Source: Alphaproteobacteria bacterium | GTDB lineage: Bacteria; Pseudomonadota; Alphaproteobacteria; Micavibrionales; Micavibrionaceae | Length of the DNA stretch: 64,000 bases | Direction of reading: 5' to 3' | Assembly: GCA_002401965.1 (NCBI GenBank) | Contig: NVUR01000022.1 | Span: 1 to 64,000 of the forward strand | Shown here: positions 7,176 to 16,957 of the stretch, piece by piece | How positions within the stretch are numbered: position 1 is the stretch's first letter | Layout of the letters: the number at the start of each line of letters is the position of its first letter | Made by a program: the position numbers and the translations under genes | The notes under the pieces: model-generated | Database searches by the model: none | What the model was told of the DNA's origin: nothing | Seen by the model: only the letters and a program-made list of their open reading frames with translations

Positions 7176-9101
7176 TTACTCTACCTCCCCTTTTTCCGTT
7201 TTATTATCACCTGGCTTTTTGGGTGGCCATGGCTGCAAGATGCCTTCCCCCTCTATCAACGCAGGCTGCATTTGCGTAATCGCTGGATCACGGGCTTGCA
7301 CTTGTTCCAGTAACGCCTTCGCAAGTGGCGCAGCGGCACTGGAACCACCAACACCATGTTCAATAACAACCGCACAAACATATCGCGGCGCATGCGTTGG
7401 TGCATAACCAACAAATAAAGCATGATGGCGTTGCTTCCACGGCAGATCTGCATTCTTGATACCAAGTCTGCGCTGCTCCGCAGTGATGCGTTGCACCTGC
7501 GACGTGCCGGTTTTACCGCCCATGGCCAGCCCGTCATCTTCGATACGGGATTTACGCGCCGTGCCGGTTTTGCCGTTCACCACCATATCCATACCATGCA
7601 TTACCATCTTTAAATGCTCTGGCGGAATATCCATGTCATCCCACTCCGTACGACCAAGGAACATGTCACCCAGATAGCCCGTAATCCACGGCTTTACAGC
7701 ATGCCCGCCATTCACCATACGCGCCGTCATCACCGCAAGCTGTAGCGGCGTTGCGCGCATGCCGCCCTGACCAATACTGGAGACCACGGTTTCCCCCGGA
7801 TACCATCTTTTGCCATAGCGGTCACGCTTCCATTTTTTATCGGTAATCAAGCCTGCTTTTTCTTCTGTCAGTTCAAATCCTAATTTATCACCAAGGCCAA
7901 AACGGCGCGCCATATCGGCAATGGCATCAATGCCAACCTCGGTAGACATTTTATAAAAATACGTGTCACAAGACTGTGCCAAAGCCTCGGTCAAGTTAAC
8001 CTTCCCATGCCCGTATTTCTTCCAGCAATGGAATTTATCGCGACCCAGCTCATAATATCCGGGGCAGGTCACGGTGGTATGTTTGTTGATTACCCCCGCC
8101 TTTAGCCCAGCAAGAGCCGTAATCATCTTAAATGTTGAACCAGGCGGGTAAGTTCCTGCAATCGCTTTATTTGTTTGCGGCAGCCCCGGATCATCCATTA
8201 TCGTTTGCCATTGCTCTTGAGAAAACCCACGCACAAACATATTGGGATCAAAGGATGGATGGGATGCCAAGGCATATATTGCCCCTGTATGTGCGTCCAT
8301 AATAACGGCGGAAGCGCTCTTATGCGTTGCCAAAATGTCCTGCATAAAGCGTTGCAACTCTCCATCAATTGTCAGAGTAACACGCACCCCAGAAGAAGCA
8401 TCTTTTCGTTTTAATTCACGCACCTCACGGCCAATAACGTTAACCTCAACCTCTGCTGCGCCTGCTTTACCGCGCATATTGAGGTCGTAAACCTTTTCAA
8501 CGCCCGTTTTGCCAATTTTAAAACCCGGCAATTTTAAAACTGGATCATTGGTCATATCTTTTTTGGACACCGCACGCACATATCCGATAACGTGCGCCGT
8601 TGCATGCCTATACGGATAGGTACGAACCTCCCCCGTATCAATGAATAATCCAGGCAAATCAGGTAGGTTTACCTCTACTTTTGCAACATCAGCCCAACTT
8701 AGATCCTCCTGAATAATCAGAGGCAAGAATTTAGCCGTGGTTGAAGCATCCTTAATGACCCGCTTAATATCATCATCTTCAATGGAAATAAGATTTTGGA
8801 GCATAGAAAGTGATTTTTTAAGGTCGTCCGCCTTTTCCGGTATAATCAAGACACGGTAATTTTGTTCATTCACCGCCAAAGGAACGCCAAAGCGATCTAC
8901 AATTTGCCCGCGCGATGGTGCAAGCATTCTGATATTAATTCTGTTCTTATCCGATAGCGTTTTATAACGTTTTCCTTGCGCGATTTGCAACCAAGCCAAA
9001 CGTGCGCCCAAAACCCCCAAGCCAGCAAGCTGTAACCCACCAACAAAAAAGGCACGGCGGGAGAAAAACTTTTCACCATAATCATAATCACTACGAAGCA
9101 T
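7176..9101 (-). CDS. mrdA: Penicillin-binding protein 2 (elongasome transpeptidase)
   Basis: This 641-residue class B PBP cross-links peptidoglycan on the periplasmic side of the elongasome. It has one membrane anchor at about residues 16-36 and a pedestal domain with RMLAPSRGQIVDRFGVPLA. The transpeptidase domain has the active-site PGSTFK (Ser322), SCD at 377-379, and KTGTS at 530-534. Just before the genuine KTG motif there is a second copy, NGKTGTARKSRI (from 510), where related proteins usually read GGTA. It lies nine bases after mreD and abuts rodA, its SEDS partner. Confidence 0.95.
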   Translation of the reverse strand: MLRSDYDYGEKFFSRRAFFVGGLQLAGLGVLGARLAWLQIAQGKRYKTLSDKNRINIRMLAPSRGQIVDRFGVPLAVNEQNYRVLIIPEKADDLKKSLSMLQNLISIEDDDIKRVIKDASTTAKFLPLIIQEDLSWADVAKVEVNLPDLPGLFIDTGEVRTYPYRHATAHVIGYVRAVSKKDMTNDPVLKLPGFKIGKTGVEKVYDLNMRGKAGAAEVEVNVIGREVRELKRKDASSGVRVTLTIDGELQRFMQDILATHKSASAVIMDAHTGAIYALASHPSFDPNMFVRGFSQEQWQTIMDDPGLPQTNKAIAGTYPPGSTFKMITALAGLKAGVINKHTTVTCPGYYELGRDKFHCWKKYGHGKVNLTEALAQSCDTYFYKMSTEVGIDAIADMARRFGLGDKLGFELTEEKAGLITDKKWKRDRYGKRWYPGETVVSSIGQGGMRATPLQLAVMTARMVNGGHAVKPWITGYLGDMFLGRTEWDDMDIPPEHLKMVMHGMDMVVNGKTGTARKSRIEDDGLAMGGKTGTSQVQRITAEQRRLGIKNADLPWKQRHHALFVGYAPTHAPRYVCAVVIEHGVGGSSAAAPLAKALLEQVQARDPAITQMQPALIEGEGILQPWPPKKPGDNKTEKGEVE

Positions 9102-9109
9102 CGTTCCCC

Positions 9110-9643
9110 CTACTTCACTGCGCTGTATTGGTCAGGTAATAATGGCAAAACACGATGGGATAAATTAAGCAGGAGGGCAATAACGGGGAATAATAAAATA
9201 CCTGCGATAATGGTAAAATTTACGGGTTGTATTGGTGTCCAGTGCATATGCATCAAGCCAAACAGCACCCACTGTATCAATGCTGACAACGCGCTGACAA
9301 CACCAAAACCCAACCATATCACCGTAAATGGCTGCCCCGTTAGGAACAAGCGTTGTTCGGATACCATCTTACGGATGACCAAAAACACAAAAGAGCTAAG
9401 CCCAAGGGGAAAACCACTGAGGGAATCAAGACAAATGCCCGCAATAAAAACCAGTAATGGCGATATCAGCGTCGGGCGATAAATCGACCAGTAATAGACA
9501 ATCATCACCACGAATGGAATTTCGATTGTGGTTGATAAAGGCGTCGAAAAGAACACCATATTAAAGATAAACAGGATAAACATAACGCCATATGGGACAC
9601 AAATGCGTAAAAACATATCCAACTGTTCTGACATTGCAGACAT
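9110..9643 (-). CDS. mreD: Rod shape-determining protein MreD
   Basis: This 177-residue protein has five to six hydrophobic segments and very few charged residues. Its landmark is LVFIAGICLDSLSGFPLGLS near residue 63, the pattern FxxGLxxDxxxxxPLG typical of MreD. MreD is a small inner-membrane component of the elongasome that works with MreC to regulate PBP2-RodA activity. The start at 9643 has AGGATTACCATT before it. A second ATG nine bases on is possible. It is 20 bases after mreC in the operon. Confidence 0.88.
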   Translation of the reverse strand: MSAMSEQLDMFLRICVPYGVMFILFIFNMVFFSTPLSTTIEIPFVVMIVYYWSIYRPTLISPLLVFIAGICLDSLSGFPLGLSSFVFLVIRKMVSEQRLFLTGQPFTVIWLGFGVVSALSALIQWVLFGLMHMHWTPIQPVNFTIIAGILLFPVIALLLNLSHRVLPLLPDQYSAVK

Positions 9644-9663
9644 AATGGTAATCCTAAACCTTG

Positions 9664-10521
9664 TTAATTATCTTTTCTTTGCGTTTGCGGGATCTCTTTT
9701 TGCAAAATCCTGACAATTTGTATTGTGTCAAAATCTGAAAAAAGAACAACACCCATAACATTATCACTGTCTGTAACAATTTTCCCAACAGGCAACCCAT
9801 GCGGATACATTCCACCATAGCCTGAGGTAATCAAACGCGACTCTTGCACAATTTCACTGTCTTGCGGCAGGTGAATAAGAATCGGATCAGATGTGTTATC
9901 CCCCGCCATTATTGCGTGCTGCCCCGTATTCTCGACCACAACCGGCACACGCGAATTAATATCCGTTACCAATAAAATACGCGAGGTATCCTCACCAACC
10001 TCAACAATCCTACCAATCAAACCATCGCCGGACAAAACCGCCGCGCCTTTCATAACACCATCTTTGATACCGACAGGAACAATCAGACTTTTCACATATG
10101 TATTCCCGGCATCTGCGATAACGCGCGCGCTTATATGTTTATATTGCGGATCAACTTTTAGATTTAGTAACTCTCGCAAGGACTTATTCTCAGAATCAAG
10201 TAACAGTGCCGTTTGATACCACTCCCGTAGCTTAATATTTTCTTGCTCCAACCTTACATTATCGGCCTGTAATTGCGCCAAGCCTGTTACATCATGAAAG
10301 AATATAGCCACATGCTGGAATGGCAAACTAACCCAAAACAGAATGGGGGAGAAACTATCAGTAACTCTGGCGCGCGTAGAATCAAACATGTGCGGTTTAA
10401 AAGCAGAAAGCCCCATCAATAATATTGATAGAAATATCAAGGCAGACGAAGAAAGAGAAGCACCATCCCATGGGAATGGCATAGTACGTGCTAAATTTTT
10501 TACTTTTTCATGTCGTTTCAA
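9664..10521 (-). CDS. mreC: Rod shape-determining protein MreC
   Basis: This 285-residue protein has a cytoplasmic tail, one membrane segment at about residues 25-45 and a coiled coil at about residues 85-125 (LQADNVRLEQENIKLREW). A beta-barrel MreC domain follows, with VIADAGNTYVKSLIVPVGIKDG, AVLSGDGLIGRIVEVG and VTDINSRVPVV. MreC assembles in the periplasm as a scaffold that activates PBP2-RodA. The first codon appears to be TTG at 10521, since no in-frame ATG precedes the conserved region until residue 14. Its ribosome site is weak. It follows mreB by 39 bases. Confidence 0.92.
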   Translation of the reverse strand: MKRHEKVKNLARTMPFPWDGASLSSSALIFLSILLMGLSAFKPHMFDSTRARVTDSFSPILFWVSLPFQHVAIFFHDVTGLAQLQADNVRLEQENIKLREWYQTALLLDSENKSLRELLNLKVDPQYKHISARVIADAGNTYVKSLIVPVGIKDGVMKGAAVLSGDGLIGRIVEVGEDTSRILLVTDINSRVPVVVENTGQHAIMAGDNTSDPILIHLPQDSEIVQESRLITSGYGGMYPHGLPVGKIVTDSDNVMGVVLFSDFDTIQIVRILQKEIPQTQRKDN

Positions 10522-10560
10522 AACAATTATTCTGAATTAAAAGATTATTGGATAAAATTA

Positions 10561-11613
<1,053 letters not shown>

Positions 11614-11713
11614 CTATTCCATGTTGATAAATTATTACGATAGATAGGGTATAACAGACTGAACAAAAGAATGCACCCACTCTCTTCTTGTTGCCCACAA
11701 ATTTCGGCAAAAC

Positions 11714-11744
11714 AAAAACCGCAAGCAAATCACCCGCGGTTTTT
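11714..11744 (-). terminator. Rho-independent terminator after rpmJ
   Basis: AAAAACCGC and GCGGTTTTT form a perfect 9-bp stem around a 13-base loop and are followed on the minus strand by a T-rich run. It lies 30 bases past the rpmJ stop and upstream of mreB, so it should end the rpmJ transcript. Confidence 0.75.
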
Positions 11745-11774
11745 CAACATTAATAACATTTGAATAAATAAGAA

Positions 11775-11900
11775 CTAGCCCTGACGTGCTTTAAAACGCG
11801 GGTTCTTTTTATTGATAACATAAACACGACCTTTGCGACGAATAACGCGGCAATTGCGATCACGGTTTTTCAATGTTTTCAGAGAATTAACAACTTTCAT
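11775..11900 (-). CDS. rpmJ: 50S ribosomal protein L36
   Basis: This 41-residue basic protein reads [20 protein letters not shown] and then [20 protein letters not shown]. That is the L36 type found in proteobacteria, with a KNRDRNC start and a single remaining cysteine (the zinc-free, C-minus form). It binds 23S rRNA in the large subunit. The stop is TAG at 11775-11777 and a terminator follows. It stands alone, as is usual for this form of rpmJ. Confidence 0.95.
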   Translation of the reverse strand: MKVVNSLKTLKNRDRNCRVIRRKGRVYVINKKNPRFKARQG

Positions 11901-12088
11901 TTCTCAAATTCCTACTTTAAAATCTTTATTGAGCGGCGAACATAGCGATAAGAAGCAATGTTTGTCAAGCACTCATATTAAAATATATTACTTTAACTTC
12001 ATAAAAAAAGACAGCATCATTAACGAAACGCTAATACAGTGTGAGCATAATACACTTTCAGCCATTTTATGTGTGGGGACTCAGAATA

Positions 12089-13309
12089 ATGCATACACCA
12101 GATAAATCACAAAAAACCTTTAATAAAGGCGATATTATCATGCGTCAAGGCGAATTCGGAGAAAGCGCCTATATCATTGAAAAGGGTAGTGTGGAAATAT
12201 CTGTTAAAAAGCTGAGTGGTGATTCGATTCTGGTTGCGACACGCGGCGTTGGTGCGATTATTGGCGAAATGTCCTTGATTGATAACGCCCCACGCACAGC
12301 CACCGTGACCGCAAAAGAAGATTGCACACTCCTAGAAATTACAAAAGATGACTTTACACGTCGCCTGGACGCATCAGATCCAGTTTTACGCATGACGATG
12401 CAAGTCATCTTAACCCGATATCGTGATACATTAATACGCGCTGATATTCGGCAAGAACCAGCCCCACTGCCTGCCGCGGAGAGCATAGAACTGGAATATC
12501 TCGGCAAGACGGATGCGGTTGATAACATCAGAATATCAAATGAGTTTATGGAGGCATTATCCAAAGGTGAAATCTGCCTGCACTATCAACCCATCATCAA
12601 TATGCAAGATGGTTCTGTCTATGGCTTTGAGGCTCTGATGCGGTGGTTCCACCCTGAAAGAGGATTTATCTCACCAGGAATATTCATACCAATTATCGAA
12701 GATAGCGGCTTAATCGTAGAGGCCAGCAAATGGGCATTCAAAGAATCATGTAATGCGCTAAAGCGTATTCAAGGGCAAACTGGATATCATAACGACCTTA
12801 ATATGAGTGTAAATTTTTCCAGCACTGATTTCTCATCCGATGACTTTCTTGATAATATTTATAATACGATTAGCGAAACCGACGTTCAGGCAAAGAATAT
12901 CCACCTTGAGATCACCGAACGCCTACTGATGAACCAACCAGCGCAGGCAAAGGAAACACTGGATATGTGTCGTAAGGCGGGTATGGGCATCTCCATTGAT
13001 GATTTTGGAACAGGCTACTCATCGCTCAGCTATCTCCACGCGTTCCCTATCAATACGCTGAAAATTGACCAAAGTTTTATTCGTGATATGCATGAAAATG
13101 AAAATTCTCAAGCCCTTGTGAAGTCTATTATTTCTCTTGGTAAAAACCTTGATATGGCCATTGTCGCGGAAGGTGTCGAACAGATAGAGGAAGGTAAACT
13201 TCTGAAAGAAATGGGCTGTGACTATGCACAAGGATATTACTTTGCCAAGCCAATGAGCGAAGAAGATGTCATTAAATGCGTCTCGAATTGGGATCATGAC
13301 ATGATCTAG
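12089..13309 (+). CDS. c-di-GMP phosphodiesterase (EAL) with cyclic-nucleotide-binding domain
   Basis: This protein of about 406 residues has two domains. Residues about 8-125 form a CRP-type cyclic nucleotide-binding domain, with FNKGDIIMRQGEFGESAYII and a phosphate-binding cassette GEMSLIDNAPRTAT that keeps the key Glu and Arg. Residues about 150-400 form an EAL domain with the active motifs FEALMRW, LEITERLLM, IDDFGTGYSSLSYL, LKIDQSFI and VAEGVEQ. It therefore looks catalytically competent for c-di-GMP hydrolysis. No transmembrane segment or signal peptide is seen. ATG 12089 is chosen because the conserved domain starts right after it. It converges with the CHASE2 adenylate cyclase gene, which could supply its cAMP ligand. 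Confidence 0.9.
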   Translation: MHTPDKSQKTFNKGDIIMRQGEFGESAYIIEKGSVEISVKKLSGDSILVATRGVGAIIGEMSLIDNAPRTATVTAKEDCTLLEITKDDFTRRLDASDPVLRMTMQVILTRYRDTLIRADIRQEPAPLPAAESIELEYLGKTDAVDNIRISNEFMEALSKGEICLHYQPIINMQDGSVYGFEALMRWFHPERGFISPGIFIPIIEDSGLIVEASKWAFKESCNALKRIQGQTGYHNDLNMSVNFSSTDFSSDDFLDNIYNTISETDVQAKNIHLEITERLLMNQPAQAKETLDMCRKAGMGISIDDFGTGYSSLSYLHAFPINTLKIDQSFIRDMHENENSQALVKSIISLGKNLDMAIVAEGVEQIEEGKLLKEMGCDYAQGYYFAKPMSEEDVIKCVSNWDHDMI

Positions 13310-13338
13310 ATCGCCATGTCGCAGATAATGACTTACGC

Positions 13339-15639
13339 CTATTTACCCTCCGCAACAAACACACCATCCCAATCATCAGGAAGTTGCGCTTGCTTTAACG
13401 TTTCAATACGCTCTCGATACATGGGGTATAGTTTCTGTGCTTGTGTGCCTGCCACCTCTTCACATAACGCGATCATACGCTCCGCCTTATCGAAGTCCTG
13501 CGCTCTGTAATACACTAACATTTCGCCATGCAGGGCTTTCCATTCCAAGAATGCTGTGTCCTGCGCCATATCCCCATCCCCGAACAGACCATAAATACGC
13601 ACGGCACTCTCCCGTCCCACAACCTGTATCAAATCAAGTTCGATCATGGCCAGATCCGATGCTTTTTTAAAAGTACTCTCCCCAACCAGAATATTAATAC
13701 CGTAATATTTAGTTTGCCCTTCCAAACGTGAGGACAAATTAACCGCATCACCAAGCGCAGAATACGCAAAACGCTGTTTCGACCCCATATTCCCAACCGC
13801 ACACAGGCCAGTATTAATCCCAATACCCGCAGCCAGTAATATCGGTTCTTTACCCGATTCCTTTGCACGTTTGGCCAGCTTTTTATTAATAGGTGCCAAC
13901 GCCGCATCCATTTGCAATGCCGCCAAACACGCGGAACGTTCATGGTTTTCAACATATCGCGGCGCATTCCAAAAGGTCATCATCGCATCACCAATATATT
14001 TATCAACAGTCCCCCCATGATCCATAACAATATCAGTCATGACGGTTAGAAACTTATTAATAAGCTCAATCAGCTCTTCGGGAGAAAGTCCCTCTGAAAT
14101 TGCAGTAAAGCGACGAATATCGGTAAATAGCACCGTAAGATCACGATTTTCACCTCCCAGTGCTAATTTATCAGGGTTTCTTTCCAAATCGCGCATAACA
14201 GCAGGTGCGACATACATGCCAAAAGCATTTCTAATCTGTTTTCTTCGCAATTCCGCCCGTGCATAGGACAAAATCGTAGAACTGATAAATATAATTAAAA
14301 CTGAAATAGCCGGATAAATAGGGTCAATTAACAAGCCGTGATACACATAAGCATAGTATGCACCAAACGCGGCCAAGCCGATAATTATCCAGAATAATAT
14401 AACAGACATTATCACCCCGATAAAAGGCGCAAAAATAATAAAGAGTAATCCCGTAACAAAGATAAAGGATGCTTCAACCCCCTTAGTGATCGCAGGACGC
14501 AATAAATATTCCCCCGTTATTATTTGTTCAATAACATTGGCATGAACCTCAACCCCCGGTCTAAAGGGTCGCAACGGCGTACTTCGCAGATCCTTCAATC
14601 CTTCTGCACTTGCACCAACCAATATAATTTTTCCATCCACCGCTTGCTTTGCCTCTTGTGCATAAGCAGGGTCAAGAAACTTATAAGCCGAAATATAATC
14701 TTCCGAAAAGCAAGATATCTCAGAGCTTCCCACATCCTGAGCATTACAAAAATGGCGATAACGTACATATAAGATACCATCATCTTCAACGGGAATGACT
14801 GTATCCCCTATCAAAATACGGTAATTGGTATCAATCGCACCATGTTTACTTTCTGGCACTGCCGCCAAACGCACCGTCCCCTTACGCCCCAAATAAGCCA
14901 CGCGCAAAGCCTCAAGACTTAATGAAGGATATAACTTTTCCCGATCTGTAAAAACCATCCCGACACGCCTTAAAACGCCATCAGCATCAGGGCGCGCCAT
15001 AAAGCTGCCATTACCTGCTGCGCTTTTGGAAAGAATCGGTAGATTAATCGCTGCCGCATCAAAATGAGAGGCATGGGACAAAAATACATCCTTAACATCA
15101 CTGCGTGCCAAAATACGATTTTTATGGCGCGGTTTATTATATTTTCGATCCTTACGTCCATAGGTAAAAGCCGTAACAAAGATTTTTGATTTTTTGATTT
15201 CACTGGCAAAAATCTCATCATAATTGCTCAACATGACATTATCTTTTTCAAGAACATTAGAAAACAAAGCAACTTGATCTTGCGGTAAATGCGTTAGAAA
15301 ATAATGCGGTGACGTACGATCCTCCTCCGAAAACACACCGTCAAAGACAATCACTTTCGCGCCTTTTTCTGTCAAACTCCTGGTTAAATCCGCCATAATA
15401 TTGCGTGGCCATGGCCATTGTCCAAGACGTTCCAATGATGCCTCATCAATATCAACGATGATAACCTGTCCTGATGATTTTCTGGGATGCACCTTATTGA
15501 ACTGGTCAAACACAGCATGTTGTAATTCCAAACGTAAATGGTGTTTAGAATCACTGAAAGCAACACTGATCAACAATAATGACAGCAAAAATATAAAATG
15601 AATATAGGTCCAACCTGTCGGTTTCATGTGTCGAAACAT
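13339..15639 (-). CDS. CHASE2-domain adenylate cyclase
   Basis: This 766-residue membrane protein has an N-terminal membrane segment, then an extracytoplasmic CHASE2 sensor domain at about residues 30-370. CHASE2 motifs include VIVDIDEASLERLGQWPWPR, VIVFDGVFSE and GKIILVGASAEGLKDLRSTP. About three membrane segments follow near 385-460, then a class III cyclase domain from about 495. The cyclase keeps both metal aspartates (FTDIRRFT and KYIGDAMM), the adenine-type lysine in DKYIGD, and the Asn and Arg of GDAVNLSSRLEG. It should make cAMP in the cytoplasm in response to a periplasmic signal. It begins 4 bases after the HlyD-type gene, so it is part of the type I secretion operon. Confidence 0.92.
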   Translation of the reverse strand: MFRHMKPTGWTYIHFIFLLSLLLISVAFSDSKHHLRLELQHAVFDQFNKVHPRKSSGQVIIVDIDEASLERLGQWPWPRNIMADLTRSLTEKGAKVIVFDGVFSEEDRTSPHYFLTHLPQDQVALFSNVLEKDNVMLSNYDEIFASEIKKSKIFVTAFTYGRKDRKYNKPRHKNRILARSDVKDVFLSHASHFDAAAINLPILSKSAAGNGSFMARPDADGVLRRVGMVFTDREKLYPSLSLEALRVAYLGRKGTVRLAAVPESKHGAIDTNYRILIGDTVIPVEDDGILYVRYRHFCNAQDVGSSEISCFSEDYISAYKFLDPAYAQEAKQAVDGKIILVGASAEGLKDLRSTPLRPFRPGVEVHANVIEQIITGEYLLRPAITKGVEASFIFVTGLLFIIFAPFIGVIMSVILFWIIIGLAAFGAYYAYVYHGLLIDPIYPAISVLIIFISSTILSYARAELRRKQIRNAFGMYVAPAVMRDLERNPDKLALGGENRDLTVLFTDIRRFTAISEGLSPEELIELINKFLTVMTDIVMDHGGTVDKYIGDAMMTFWNAPRYVENHERSACLAALQMDAALAPINKKLAKRAKESGKEPILLAAGIGINTGLCAVGNMGSKQRFAYSALGDAVNLSSRLEGQTKYYGINILVGESTFKKASDLAMIELDLIQVVGRESAVRIYGLFGDGDMAQDTAFLEWKALHGEMLVYYRAQDFDKAERMIALCEEVAGTQAQKLYPMYRERIETLKQAQLPDDWDGVFVAEGK

Positions 15640-15643
15640 CGTA

Positions 15644-16957
15644 CTAACGCTCTCTTAACGCGCGATCAAAGCCGCGGCGTAAAGGCTTCATCAGATAATT
15701 CAATATCGTGCGCTTGCCTGTAATCACCTCTACATTTGCAATCATCCCCGATGTAATGGGCAAAGGATATTCTGCATTCCCCAAATAATTCTTCTCGGTG
15801 CGTACCTCAATTTCGAACAACACATTGCCATCGCGATCTGTTGCGCTGTTCGCCGCAATGCGTGAAAGTATACCATCCAAAGATCCATATTTCTGTGGAT
15901 CATAAGCTGTAATTTTTACTTTTACGGGCTGGCCTAATTTTAAGAATGCGATCTCGTTAGGCTGAATTTTCGCAACAATTTTCAGTTCATCCCCAACAGG
16001 AACAATTTCCATCAAACGCATTGCCGGCTCAACGATACCGCCAATTGTCTGGATCATGATTTGATTGACAATCCCGTCCATAGGCGCGCGTATTTCTGCG
16101 CGATCAACACGATCCCCCATCGTTTTCAAACTCTCTTTAAGGGAGGAAATTTGCGTTTCAACCTCGCTCAGTTCCTCAAAAGCCAGAGACTTAAACTTAT
16201 TATCCTGCGCTTTACGTTCATTTTTCGCGCCACTGAGTGCCGCTTCCAGCCCTTTCTTCTCCTGAATGCGTGCATTAATTTTACCTGATATGTCAGCCAG
16301 TTCCCGCTCCAGCCTGATTTGTTCCATCTTTGGAACCGCGCGCTTGGCAACCATATCTCTGGTGATGGACAATTCCTTGTTCAATAAAGTTCTACTCTGG
16401 GAAAAGCCGTTTATCTCGGCGCGCACACCCCCCAGATCAGCCTCGGCTTTGGCCACTTTATCATCCTGAATAGCATAAGCGGAGAGCAGTTCCTTCTGCC
16501 GCGAATCATAGAGTGATTTCTCGTTTTTTGTAATTTGGGGCGCTTTGCTTGTGATGTCCTTGGGCATAGAAAAAGCCGTCCCGTTCGCCTCAGCTGTTAA
16601 GCGTACTTTCTTTGCTTCCAGCCCCAAAAACCGTGCCTCGGTGCCGCGTTTCTCTGATGAGAACATGACATCACTGATTCGTAATAAAATCTGACCCTTT
16701 TTAACAAGGTCACCTTTTTGCACCAGAATTTCTTTAACGATGCCGCCCTCAAGGCTTTGCACCACTTGGATTTCTTTCGACGGGACGACCTGCCCCTGCC
16801 CGCGCGTTAACTCTTCGATTTCGGTGATTCCCGCCCAAACAAAGAAGAACGCCAGAAACGCGATGATGGTAAAGAACATCACAATAACAGGGGTCGCCAT
16901 TTTCATTCTGGTCGCCGCCTCTAAGGTACACATGAAATCGGTTTCTTTTACGCTCAT
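15644..16957 (-). CDS. Type I secretion membrane fusion protein, HlyD family
   Basis: This 437-residue adaptor links the inner-membrane ABC exporter to the outer-membrane TolC channel. It has a short cytoplasmic N-terminus, one membrane segment at about residues 22-44 and the biotinyl-lipoyl motif VVQSLEGGIVKEILVQKGD. A long coiled-coil region follows at about 120-290. The C-terminal HlyD signature contains EIRAPMDGIVNQIMI, TIGGIVEPAMRLMEIVPVGD and a beta domain ending near ITGKRTILNYLMKPL. The start overlaps the stop of the ABC exporter gene (ATGA). No secreted RTX-type substrate is encoded in the window. Confidence 0.93.
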   Translation of the reverse strand: MSVKETDFMCTLEAATRMKMATPVIVMFFTIIAFLAFFFVWAGITEIEELTRGQGQVVPSKEIQVVQSLEGGIVKEILVQKGDLVKKGQILLRISDVMFSSEKRGTEARFLGLEAKKVRLTAEANGTAFSMPKDITSKAPQITKNEKSLYDSRQKELLSAYAIQDDKVAKAEADLGGVRAEINGFSQSRTLLNKELSITRDMVAKRAVPKMEQIRLERELADISGKINARIQEKKGLEAALSGAKNERKAQDNKFKSLAFEELSEVETQISSLKESLKTMGDRVDRAEIRAPMDGIVNQIMIQTIGGIVEPAMRLMEIVPVGDELKIVAKIQPNEIAFLKLGQPVKVKITAYDPQKYGSLDGILSRIAANSATDRDGNVLFEIEVRTEKNYLGNAEYPLPITSGMIANVEVITGKRTILNYLMKPLRRGFDRALRER

